Below, one piece after another: positions 1 to 5,913 of a stretch of 5,913 nt of DNA. The DNA lies in contig CAYOLL010000280.1 in the NCBI GenBank assembly GCA_964404765.1, positions 1 to 5,913 on the forward strand. The letters run 5' to 3'. Numbering within the stretch: position 1 is the stretch's first letter; the number at the start of each line of letters is the position of its first letter. This DNA is from CAYOLL01 sp964404765 [NCBI: uncultured Gemmatimonadota bacterium] (GTDB lineage: Bacteria; 4572-55). Made by a program: the position numbers and the translations under genes. A model generated the notes under the pieces. That model was not told the DNA's origin and made no database searches. It saw only the letters and a program-made list of their open reading frames with translations.

Positions 1-3000
1 TGGGCTACCTGTGAACAATTGTGCGCCGAAGCCCTGCAACTGGCCGAAACTCTGGGCGACCGGCCGCGGCTGGCCATGGCCATGAACAAGCAGGGTCAGA
101 TCTTGCAGCGAAAAGGCACGTATGCGCCGGCAATGGAACTGCACGAAAATGCGCTGGACATCTTTAAACGGTTAGATGATAAAAAGGGAATTTCCGATTC
201 GCTGAGTTTTATCGCCAGTATTCACTGGCTTAAAAACGAATCTAACACGGCGATGGATTACTATCAGGAACGGTTGAGACTCTGCGAGGAATTAGGCGAC
301 GAGGAAGGTTTGTCCGAAACCCTGGGCCGTATCGGCAGCATCTACACCGACCTGACCAATTACAAAGCCGCGATGGAATATTTTGAGCGCAAGCTCAAGC
401 TGGATGAGGCCGCCCGCGACCCGCGCCGCCTGGCGGTCGCTTATGGCAACATGGCCGCTGTCTACAAAATGCGCGGCGACCTGGATACCGCCGCGGCCTA
501 TACCGAAAAATCCCTGGAGCTGAGCCGCACAGTCGGCAACAAAAAAGGCGTGTCTATTTCAACCGGCAACCTCGGCATTTTTTGGTATGAAAAGGGTGAC
601 TTTGAAAAAGCCCTGGAAGCCTACCAACAAAAGCTTAAAATGGATGAGGAGCTGGGCGACAAGGCCGGAATTGCCTGGGTTTCGCGCTTAATCGGACAAA
701 TTCAGTGCGCCTACGGTCGCTACGATTCGGCGCTGGAAGCGCTGGATCGCGCGTTGCGAATCGAAGAAACCCTGGATAATAAGCAGACCTTGTGCCAGGC
801 TTATAATGAAATCGCCGGAGTTTATCACGATCAGGGCAGTTATGAAACAGCCTTAGTCTGGTATGATAAGGCGCTGACCTTAGCGCGCGAAACCGACTAC
901 CACAAAGGCGTGACGCTGAGCGCGCTAAACAAAGCGGAAGTCCTCTATTTCCTAAAACGCTATGATGAGGCCGACAATACGAATCAAGTCGCGCGAGCGC
1001 TAATACTGGAGTTAGGCGAGGAAGACCCGGATAAAATCGGCTTTCTGGAAACAGTTACTATTTTGCATGAAAAAATAAAATATGGTCAAGGTGATACCGC
1101 GGCGCCGATTCACAAGTTGACCGCGTTGCTTGCCCTATCCAAAGACCCGCTGCATTCCGCCGATTTGCATTTTGATTTGTGGGAAATGACGCACGCGCCG
1201 GATCATCACCGGGAAGCGCTTACTTTCTACAAAACCGGCTACGAAAAATCCCATCGTCATGATTATCTAAAGCGCATTCAAAAGTTGGAGGCCGCCATGC
1301 CTGTCGATAGCCCGGATACGTCCGTAAATGCCATTTATACCGAATTGGAAGCCATCCAACAGCGACTTAAAGAAGTCAGCCAAAAGGTGCGCACAATCCA
1401 CCCGACCCAAACGATTACGGTGGCCGATGTCGGCAATGTCAACGTCTCACCCGACGAGCGCTATAACTTTGTCAAGGAAATGCTGCTGGTGATTCAACAG
1501 CTTAACAGTAATATGCGCTTGGATTTATTGCTGCAGTCCATCGTTGATTTGGGTATTAAATTTATTGATGCCGATCGGGGCGTTCTGCTACTTTTTAATG
1601 CCAAAGGTGATTTAGAAACCAAAATCGCCCGGAACCTGCGCCATATCGATCTGGTCGAGGGTGAATACTATCTGTCCCAATCCGTTATTCGCAAAGTGGT
1701 ACAGTCCGGCACGCCCGTTTACATGCCGATTATTACGGACGATTCCGAATTTTCAGCCGCCCAAAGCATCATGCAGTTGCATTTGCAATCCGTCATGTGC
1801 CTGCCGCTGGGCCGCCGCCGACCCGAGCCGGGACGCGAGGAGCGCCGCCATTACAGCGGGCCCAGCGGGCAACAACTACTGGGATTACTGTATCTGGATA
1901 AGTTGCCGGCCATCGGCCCAACCCGTTTTAAAGAAGAAAATCTGGATTTGGTGCAAGCGCTGGCCGATCAGGTTTCCGTTGCGCTGATGAATGCGCTGCT
2001 CTATGAAAAGACCAACATCGACGCCCTGACCGGACTGTTTCTGCGCCCGCATTTTGCCAATGTTCTGGAAAACGAGCTACGCACCGCCATGGAGTCCAAA
2101 GGCCAATTAGCCGTGCTGATGCTGGACATTGACTTTTTTAAGTCAATCAATGACCGTTTTGGTCATCAGGTAGGCGACGCGGTCTTGCGTGATACCGGCC
2201 GGATTTTTATGCAGACACTGCGTGGCGACGATGTTTGCGCCCGTTATGGCGGAGAAGAATTTGCCATGGTTTTGCCTAATACTACGCTGGAACGCGCCCT
2301 CATGATTGCAGATCGCATCCGCGAAAAAATAAAGGCGCATCGTTATCCGTCCGGACAGGTGACCATCAGCATCGGCATCAGCGGCTTTCCCGATCATGCG
2401 AATGAAACCGAATCGCTCTCGCTCATCGACCGCCTGATGAAAAACGCCGACCAGGCTCTTTATTATGCCAAGAAAAACGGGCGCGATCAGGCAGCCGTCT
2501 GGCAGCCGGATTTTAGCCGCAGCGCCGCCACCCGCAGCGCCGCCTCGGAAATATTATCCGGCGATCCCATCCGCGACCACCGCAATGTCCAAATGTTGAT
2601 TGACGCGGTTAACGTCATGGGTTCTTCGCTTGATCTGGACGAACTGTTGCTGAAAATTGTCGACATGGTCGTGGAAATTACCGATACCGAGCGCGGCATC
2701 TTATTCATCGTCGAAAGCGATGCAAAATATCTGCGGCCCCATCTGGCCCGTGCCCGCGGCGGAAGCGACCTGAACACAACCCTGATCAGCTACAGCCACA
2801 GCATCCCGGAAAAAGTGCTGGAACGCGGCGAGCCCGTCTTCTTCCGCGACGTGGCCGAAGATGAGTCCACCGCCAGCATCTTTGATCTGAAGTTAAAATC
2901 GGTCTTGTGCATTCCCTTGCAAATCCGCGACAAGCGCATTGGCGTCATCTATGTCGACAGCCAGACCGGCTTGCAGTATTTCTCGTCTACGGAGTTGTCT

Positions 3001-3831
3001 TTCTTCCGCGCCCTCAGCCATCAATTAGCCAATGCCATTGAAACCGCCCGGCTGACCCTGCAAGTCATCGAAAAAGAGCGCCTTAACCGCGAGTTAGCCT
3101 TAGCCAGCCAAATCCAGCTCGGCCTGCTGCCGCAAAGCATCCCGATAATTCCCGGCCTCGTCCTGGCCGGACGCATGGAGGCGGCCAGCGAAGTGGGCGG
3201 CGACAACTACGACTTTATCCCGTCGGAAGATCAAAAGCGTTTCTACATCAGCATTTGCGATGTGTCGGGCAAGGGCGTTCCGGCCAGCCTGCTGACCGTG
3301 CAAATCCGCTCCATGCTGCGCTTGTTGATCTCGCAGGAAATCTCGACCCGTCGTATTTTAGTCCGCACCAATCAGCAAGTGTTTAAAGATATTCTGGCCA
3401 GCGGCGAGCCGCTTTTTTTGACCCTGCTGCTGTTCTGCTGGGACATCGAAAAGCAAGTCATGTCCTACACCGGCGCGGGTCATGAGCAGATGCTGATTTA
3501 CCGCGGGGATTCCGGCCAGTGCGAGCTGGTCAAAACCGGCGGCGTCAGCCTGGGCCTGACCGAAGAAATCGCCGAATATTTAGACGAGACCATCGTTGAT
3601 CTATCGCCTGGTGATAAGCTATTGATCTACACCGATGGCGTCAAAGATCATATCAATCGCGACGGGTTGAAGTTTGGTCTGGATCGGCTCAAGGCATTTA
3701 TGCGGGAAAAGGGCGTACTTTCGCCGCAGCAGATTATAGATGAACTCTTTGCCTATCTGACCGAGTTTGGCCAGGGCGCCGCCCAATATGATGATGTCAC
3801 CGTGGTCGTAATGGAGCGGATTAAAGACTAA
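1..3831 (+). CDS. TPR-GAF-GGDEF-GAF-PP2C (SpoIIE/RsbU-like) signalling protein, 5'-truncated
   Basis: Probable cytoplasmic signal integrator. Codons are numbered from base 1. The frame is open to base 1 and the first residues already fit a TPR helix, so the TTG at 19 is not the real start; an N-terminal kinase or ATPase domain may lie upstream (inference). Codons 1-360 hold about nine 40-residue TPR units, followed by further helices and a coiled linker near 440-470. GAF1 spans about 489-665. GGDEF (about 673-835) has an LDIDFF motif, GGEEF at 750-754 and an RxxD inhibitory site at 741-744, so it should make c-di-GMP with product feedback. GAF2 spans about 862-1017. The C-terminal PP2C domain (about 1031-1276) has EVGGD (D1068), DVSGKG (D1087), GAGH, YTDG (D1212) and YDDVT (D1264/D1265). 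RsbU/SpoIIE relatives dephosphorylate anti-sigma-factor antagonists; no such partner is visible here. No membrane segments were seen. Domain calls are firm; ligand and target are unknown. Confidence 0.95.
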   Translation, partial: WATCEQLCAEALQLAETLGDRPRLAMAMNKQGQILQRKGTYAPAMELHENALDIFKRLDDKKGISDSLSFIASIHWLKNESNTAMDYYQERLRLCEELGDEEGLSETLGRIGSIYTDLTNYKAAMEYFERKLKLDEAARDPRRLAVAYGNMAAVYKMRGDLDTAAAYTEKSLELSRTVGNKKGVSISTGNLGIFWYEKGDFEKALEAYQQKLKMDEELGDKAGIAWVSRLIGQIQCAYGRYDSALEALDRALRIEETLDNKQTLCQAYNEIAGVYHDQGSYETALVWYDKALTLARETDYHKGVTLSALNKAEVLYFLKRYDEADNTNQVARALILELGEEDPDKIGFLETVTILHEKIKYGQGDTAAPIHKLTALLALSKDPLHSADLHFDLWEMTHAPDHHREALTFYKTGYEKSHRHDYLKRIQKLEAAMPVDSPDTSVNAIYTELEAIQQRLKEVSQKVRTIHPTQTITVADVGNVNVSPDERYNFVKEMLLVIQQLNSNMRLDLLLQSIVDLGIKFIDADRGVLLLFNAKGDLETKIARNLRHIDLVEGEYYLSQSVIRKVVQSGTPVYMPIITDDSEFSAAQSIMQLHLQSVMCLPLGRRRPEPGREERRHYSGPSGQQLLGLLYLDKLPAIGPTRFKEENLDLVQALADQVSVALMNALLYEKTNIDALTGLFLRPHFANVLENELRTAMESKGQLAVLMLDIDFFKSINDRFGHQVGDAVLRDTGRIFMQTLRGDDVCARYGGEEFAMVLPNTTLERALMIADRIREKIKAHRYPSGQVTISIGISGFPDHANETESLSLIDRLMKNADQALYYAKKNGRDQAAVWQPDFSRSAATRSAASEILSGDPIRDHRNVQMLIDAVNVMGSSLDLDELLLKIVDMVVEITDTERGILFIVESDAKYLRPHLARARGGSDLNTTLISYSHSIPEKVLERGEPVFFRDVAEDESTASIFDLKLKSVLCIPLQIRDKRIGVIYVDSQTGLQYFSSTELSFFRALSHQLANAIETARLTLQVIEKERLNRELALASQIQLGLLPQSIPIIPGLVLAGRMEAASEVGGDNYDFIPSEDQKRFYISICDVSGKGVPASLLTVQIRSMLRLLISQEISTRRILVRTNQQVFKDILASGEPLFLTLLLFCWDIEKQVMSYTGAGHEQMLIYRGDSGQCELVKTGGVSLGLTEEIAEYLDETIVDLSPGDKLLIYTDGVKDHINRDGLKFGLDRLKAFMREKGVLSPQQIIDELFAYLTEFGQGAAQYDDVTVVVMERIKD

Positions 3832-3868
3832 AAGCCGACGGTTTTTGTGTTAGTGGTTCCGCCAGTCC

Positions 3869-3901
3869 AGATACCCACTTTCTCCAAGAACGTGGGTATC
3901 T
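3869..3901 (+). other. Strong hairpin in the spacer between the PP2C gene and the small gene
   Basis: The arms AGATACCCAC (3869-3878) and GTGGGTATCT (3892-3901) are perfect 10-bp complements. Past one mismatch, TTCT (3880-3883) pairs with AGAA (3887-3890), leaving a three-base CCA loop. It lies 38 bases after the upstream stop codon and ends 16 bases before the next ribosome binding site. No T-tract follows the 3' arm, so it is not a classical intrinsic terminator. It could be a terminator-like 3' end, an mRNA processing or stability element, or an operator palindrome. Its structure is certain; its role is not. Confidence 0.6.
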
Positions 3902-3917
3902 AAAGTTCACAATCAAC

Positions 3918-3923
3918 AGGAGA
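3918..3923 (+). promoter_or_regulatory. Ribosome binding site of the 124-residue gene
   Basis: AGGAGA lies six bases before the ATG at 3930. This good Shine-Dalgarno match at ideal spacing supports the start and argues that the short gene is really translated. Confidence 0.8.
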
Positions 3924-3929
3924 CAAACC

Positions 3930-4304
3930 ATGAGCGTAACATTCAATATCGGGCAACAAAACGCCCAAAACATCTACAACGTGGCCGGGGATTTGAACAT
4001 CACCGCCCAATCGTCCGCCGACGACGTGGTCAAGATTTTCGACGCCCTGGCCGCTAAAATGAACGAACTGGGTCTGCCCGAAAAGGATTTGAAGAAGGCC
4101 CAAAACCGGCTGGAAGAGGCCAAAGACGAACTGAAGGAAAAAGAGCCGGACAAAAAGTCCATCGCCAAAAGTTTGGAGGAAACCGCGGTCGTGCTGAAGA
4201 ATACCAAAACCGCCGCCGACCAACTCAAGGAACTGTTGCCCTTTGCCGCCAAGGCCGGAGCCTGGCTGGGCAAAACCGCCGTCGAATTGGGTTGGATCTT
4301 CTAA
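3930..4304 (+). CDS. Small protein with N-terminal Gly/Asn/Gln-rich motif and helical body; possible STAND-associated partner
   Basis: A complete gene of 124 residues, with ATG start, a strong ribosome binding site and a TAA stop. I do not recognise a named family. Residues 5-24 (from FNIGQQNAQ to AGDLNI) alternate hydrophobic residues with Asn, Gln, Gly and Asp. This resembles the short beta-type motifs seen at the ends of bacterial STAND-linked proteins, including reported amyloid-signalling motifs; the resemblance is by eye only. Residues 29-47 look helical. Residues 48-80 are a very charged Lys/Glu helix with coiled-coil character and a PDKK break. Residues 82-124 end in a less polar segment rich in Ala, Gly, Leu and Trp, which could pack against a partner or a membrane. 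No signal peptide or catalytic motif is visible. The next gene, 241 bases downstream on the same strand, encodes a STAND NTPase, so a partner or effector role is plausible. A structural or regulatory adaptor is an alternative. The gene call is firm, the function is a guess. Confidence 0.85.
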   Translation: MSVTFNIGQQNAQNIYNVAGDLNITAQSSADDVVKIFDALAAKMNELGLPEKDLKKAQNRLEEAKDELKEKEPDKKSIAKSLEETAVVLKNTKTAADQLKELLPFAAKAGAWLGKTAVELGWIF

Positions 4305-4317
4305 TGGCTGAGAAAAT

Positions 4318-4343
4318 ACCCCGTAGGGGTAACCTGTTTGTAG
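4318..4343 (+). repeat. Palindromic repeat copy 1 (outer left arm)
   Basis: It begins with the 13-bp palindromic core ACCCCGTAGGGGT (4318-4330), followed by AACCTGTTTGTAG. Its reverse complement matches copy 4 at 24 of 26 positions. Confidence 0.85.
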
Positions 4344-4373
4344 CAGCCAAACCCAATTCTTCATTGGTGATTA

Positions 4374-4400
4374 GCCCCATCGGGGCGGCCTGTTCAATTG
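4374..4400 (+). repeat. Palindromic repeat copy 2, diverged (inner left arm)
   Basis: The core is GCCCCATCGGGGC (4374-4386), a changed form of the ACCCCGTAGGGGT core, followed by GGCCTGTTCAATTG. It keeps the CCTGTT tail and faces copy 3; the two arms (4374-4394 and 4415-4435) are complementary at 16 of 21 positions. Confidence 0.65.
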
Positions 4401-4411
4401 TCGCGATGCCC

Positions 4412-4435
4412 GTAAACAGGTCACCCCTACGGGGT
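4412..4435 (-). repeat. Palindromic repeat copy 3 (inner right arm)
   Basis: Read on the minus strand it has the exact 13-bp core (4423-4435) followed by GACCTGTTTAC. It diverges from copy 1 after CTGTTT. On the plus strand the core hairpin is followed by TTGTT, which gives a weak terminator-like look. Confidence 0.8.
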
Positions 4436-4463
4436 TTGTTCGATGGATGCCTTTTTGTTTTTT

Positions 4464-4489
4464 CTACAAACAGTTGACCCCTACGGGGT
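4464..4489 (-). repeat. Palindromic repeat copy 4 (outer right arm)
   Basis: Read on the minus strand it has the exact 13-bp core (4477-4489), then CAACTGTTTGTAG. Only two bases differ from copy 1 over 26, so copies 1 and 4 form near-perfect inverted ends of a 172-bp block. Confidence 0.85.
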
Positions 4490-4533
4490 CGTATGGATCA
4501 CGACCAACGCATTCGTATTGACTAAAAAACCAC

Positions 4534-4537
4534 AGGA
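4534..4537 (+). promoter_or_regulatory. Ribosome binding site of the STAND NTPase gene
   Basis: AGGA lies eight bases before the ATG at 4546. It decides between two nearby ATGs: the one at 4541 is in a frame that soon closes, while the one at 4546 opens the long frame. Confidence 0.7.
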
Positions 4538-4545
4538 AATATGCC

Positions 4546-5913
4546 ATGCCCGACACCCAATTTTTATCCGACCAGCAGCAAGCCCAAACGATCATCAATG
4601 CCGGGCAGGTGGGGATGACCCCGGAAATGTTTAAGGCGATGTGGGAAGCTTTTCAAAAATCCCAACACCCCACGCCCGAACAAAAACAACTTTTGGAAAA
4701 CGGCCTGGAACGTGAGCGCATCGCCGAGGCCGACAAGGAGCGCCGCGCCCGCGAGCAGACCAAAACCAAAGTCGTCGGCCACGCGCCCATCTACACCTGC
4801 GAGCATTTTAAAGACCGGGTCAGCGAGATGGCCGATCTGCGCAAAAAGTTGAGCGATGGCAGGCTGCGCTTTGTCTATATCTGCGGCAAGGCCGGCATGG
4901 GCAAGACCGCGCTGGTCACCCGGCTGTATGAGGAGACCCGGCGGCAGGACTACACCATTGACGGCCGCAGCGTGGACGGCATTCTGTTCATCAACTGCCG
5001 TGGCGGGCAACTTGCGCTGGGCCGGGTCTTTGCCGAGGCCGGGCAACTGCTGCGCCGCGAGGACGAGTTCAGCCAAAGGTGGGCGGCCAAGACCGACCTG
5101 AGCGCCAAACTGAGCTTCTTCTTCGACCAATTTGCCGAAGGGCTGTATCTGTTCATCTTCGACAACTTTGAAGACCTGCTGGACGGCCACGCCATCCGCG
5201 ACCCGGAGTTGGCCGCCTTTATTGACCACGCCCTGCAATACGAACACGCCGCCTGTCTGGTGGCCACCACGCGCCGCGCGCCCGACCTGCGCCTGGCTTA
5301 CCGCCACGACCGGGTGGAGCTGGAACGCGGCCTGCCCGAAGCCGACGGCATCGCCTTTCTGCGCGAGGCCGGCGGCCTGACCGAGACCCCGGACAAATTG
5401 CTGGCCGAGGCCGTCCGGTTGACCCACGGCATACCCCGCGCCTTGGAAAAGCTGTGCGGCAAGGCCCGCCACAAGCACTTTGACCTGGCCAAATACCTGA
5501 GCCAGGCCCGCGCCGCCGGACAGGCCGACATCCTGCAAGCCCTGACCGCCGAAACCTACGCCGACCTGGGCCCGGCGCAAAAGTTGCTCATGCAGGGCTT
5601 GGCCGTGTTTGACCGGCCCGTGAGCGCCACCGCCCTGCGCTACCTCTTCCCCGGCCTGAGCGATTTGGATCGCCGGCTGGGCGATTTGGTCAACGACTAC
5701 CACGTCAGTTGGGACAAGAGCGCCGACGCCTATTCCCTGCACCCGCTGGATCAGCAGTACATCTACAAGCTCATCCCCGACGACGACAAAACTCCCTACC
5801 TCGGAGGGGCAGGATCAACTCCCCTCCTCGGAGGGGCCGGGGGTGGGTCTCCTTTTGACACGGATGACAAAACTCCCTACCTCGGAGGGGCAGGATCAAC
5901 TCCCTACCTCGGA
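4546..5913 (+). CDS. STAND-class (NB-ARC/AP-ATPase-like) NTPase, 3'-truncated
   Basis: The frame from the ATG at 4546 runs 456 codons without a stop to the window edge, so the C-terminus is missing. Residues 1-80 are a mostly helical, charged N-terminal region with no recognised effector domain. An FKDRVSEMADLRKKL stretch (88-102) matches the FxxRxxEmxxL lead-in typical of STAND ATPases. Walker A is GKAGMGKT (114-121, K120). Walker B is LYLFIFDNFEDLL (D206). A sensor-like strand, LVATTRR, spans 238-244, and the GxP motif is GIPRAL (295-300). A winged helix follows, ending in SLHPLDQQYIY near 397-407. In this family NTP binding drives oligomerisation and activates an effector, and C-terminal repeats sense the trigger. 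Here the winged helix is followed from residue 413 by Gly/Pro-rich repeats, not yet by TPRs or WD repeats. The small upstream gene may encode its partner. Transcription factors of the MalT/AfsR type share this core, so a regulator is an alternative. Confidence 0.92.
   Translation, partial: MPDTQFLSDQQQAQTIINAGQVGMTPEMFKAMWEAFQKSQHPTPEQKQLLENGLERERIAEADKERRAREQTKTKVVGHAPIYTCEHFKDRVSEMADLRKKLSDGRLRFVYICGKAGMGKTALVTRLYEETRRQDYTIDGRSVDGILFINCRGGQLALGRVFAEAGQLLRREDEFSQRWAAKTDLSAKLSFFFDQFAEGLYLFIFDNFEDLLDGHAIRDPELAAFIDHALQYEHAACLVATTRRAPDLRLAYRHDRVELERGLPEADGIAFLREAGGLTETPDKLLAEAVRLTHGIPRALEKLCGKARHKHFDLAKYLSQARAAGQADILQALTAETYADLGPAQKLLMQGLAVFDRPVSATALRYLFPGLSDLDRRLGDLVNDYHVSWDKSADAYSLHPLDQQYIYKLIPDDDKTPYLGGAGSTPLLGGAGGGSPFDTDDKTPYLGGAGSTPYLG
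5782..5913 (+). repeat. In-frame 81-bp tandem repeat at the 3' edge of the STAND gene
   Basis: Bases 5782-5832 recur at 5863-5913 with 48 of 51 positions identical, a period of 81 bases or exactly 27 codons, so the frame is kept. Within each period a 27-bp sub-unit recurs and encodes a 9-residue pattern, TP[YL]LGGAG[SG]. Sub-units start at 5791, 5818, 5872 and 5899. The sub-unit at 5818 contains a palindrome, CCCCTCC TC GGAGGGG (5821-5836). The last copy is cut by the window edge. This may be a flexible Gly/Pro linker before C-terminal sensor repeats, or a palindromic DNA repeat that has spread into the gene. Confidence 0.85.

Larger units (their letters stand above)
4305..4545. other. Non-coding spacer filled with short palindromic repeats
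   Basis: No convincing coding sequence was found between the small gene and the STAND gene. Most of the 241 bases are four related copies of a palindromic element, at 4318-4343, 4374-4400, 4412-4435 and 4464-4489, in the order forward, forward, reverse, reverse. A further small hairpin, CCAAT/ATTGG, sits at 4353-4367. A T-rich run lies at 4451-4463, just before the fourth copy. I could not identify a convincing sigma-70 promoter for the downstream gene. Confidence 0.7.

Noticed and set aside
19-21. TTG at 19 as the start of the large gene.
   Set aside because: The frame is open upstream to base 1, the codons before it fit the same TPR helix, and no ribosome binding site is visible. The gene is truncated by the window.
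3828-3846. Intrinsic terminator at the end of the large gene (AAAA...CCG then CGG and TTTTT).
   Set aside because: A T-run is present, but the complementary bases leave almost no loop unless most GC pairs are given up, so the stem is too weak to call.
3900-4364. A 154-codon open frame on the minus strand.
   Set aside because: It is opposite the small plus-strand gene, which has a good ribosome binding site and a sensible helical composition. The minus-strand product is a low-complexity Gly/Phe/Gln/Leu sequence and no convincing start signal was seen.
4318-4489. CRISPR array.
   Set aside because: The repeat copies are in both orientations, are unequally spaced and diverge in their tails. No cas-like gene is in the window.
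4518-4545. A sigma-70 promoter starting at a TTGACT box before the STAND gene.
   Set aside because: A properly spaced -10 box would fall at or beyond the start codon, and no TATAAT-like sequence is there.
4292-4634. Two short plus-strand open frames of about 60 codons across the spacer.
   Set aside because: They are composed mainly of palindromic repeat sequence, overlap the neighbouring genes in other frames and lack ribosome binding sites.
4564-5742. A 392-codon open frame on the minus strand.
   Set aside because: It lies wholly opposite the STAND gene, whose plus-strand frame has Walker A, Walker B, GxP and winged-helix motifs. The minus-strand product is a Gly/Gln/Val/Ala-rich string without recognisable domains, as expected opposite a GC-rich gene.

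Overview
This window holds three same-strand protein genes, two of them cut by the window edges, and two unusual repeat regions. The sequence is clearly bacterial: it has Shine-Dalgarno sites, GGDEF and SpoIIE-type PP2C domains, and a STAND NTPase. Long multidomain signalling proteins, STAND conflict-type genes and many short palindromic repeats point to a large-genome environmental bacterium. Chloroflexota or an FCB-group lineage such as Calditrichota would fit, but this is an impression from style and not a demonstrated assignment.

Layout. Bases 1-3831 are the 3' part of a very large signalling gene. In order it encodes about nine 40-residue TPR units, a coiled linker, a GAF domain, a GGDEF diguanylate cyclase with intact GGEEF and inhibitory-site motifs, a second GAF domain, and a C-terminal SpoIIE/RsbU-like PP2C phosphatase with all its metal-binding aspartates. 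The reading frame is open to base 1, so the true start lies upstream. Bases 3832-3929 are a short spacer with a strong 33-nt hairpin. Bases 3930-4304 encode a 124-residue protein with an N-terminal Gly/Asn/Gln-rich beta-type motif and a charged helical body. Bases 4305-4545 are non-coding and hold four copies of a short palindromic element arranged as two nested inverted pairs. Bases 4546-5913 are the 5' part (456 codons) of a STAND NTPase gene. It shows Walker A, Walker B, sensor-like and GxP motifs and a winged helix, then runs into in-frame 81-bp tandem repeats at the window edge. Its frame has no stop, so it is easily missed by a search for complete ORFs.

How they may work together. The first gene looks like an input-integrating regulator that could couple protein-protein sensing (TPR) and small-ligand or redox sensing (GAF) to c-di-GMP synthesis and to dephosphorylation of an anti-sigma-factor antagonist. 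The small gene and the STAND gene may form a separate two-gene module. STAND NTPases with a small adjacent partner are a recurring layout in bacterial conflict and programmed-death systems. The two proteins share a short QQxAQxIxN-like stretch near their N-termini, which is the most speculative and most interesting lead here. No classical phage, plasmid, transposase, CRISPR, tRNA or rRNA feature was seen.
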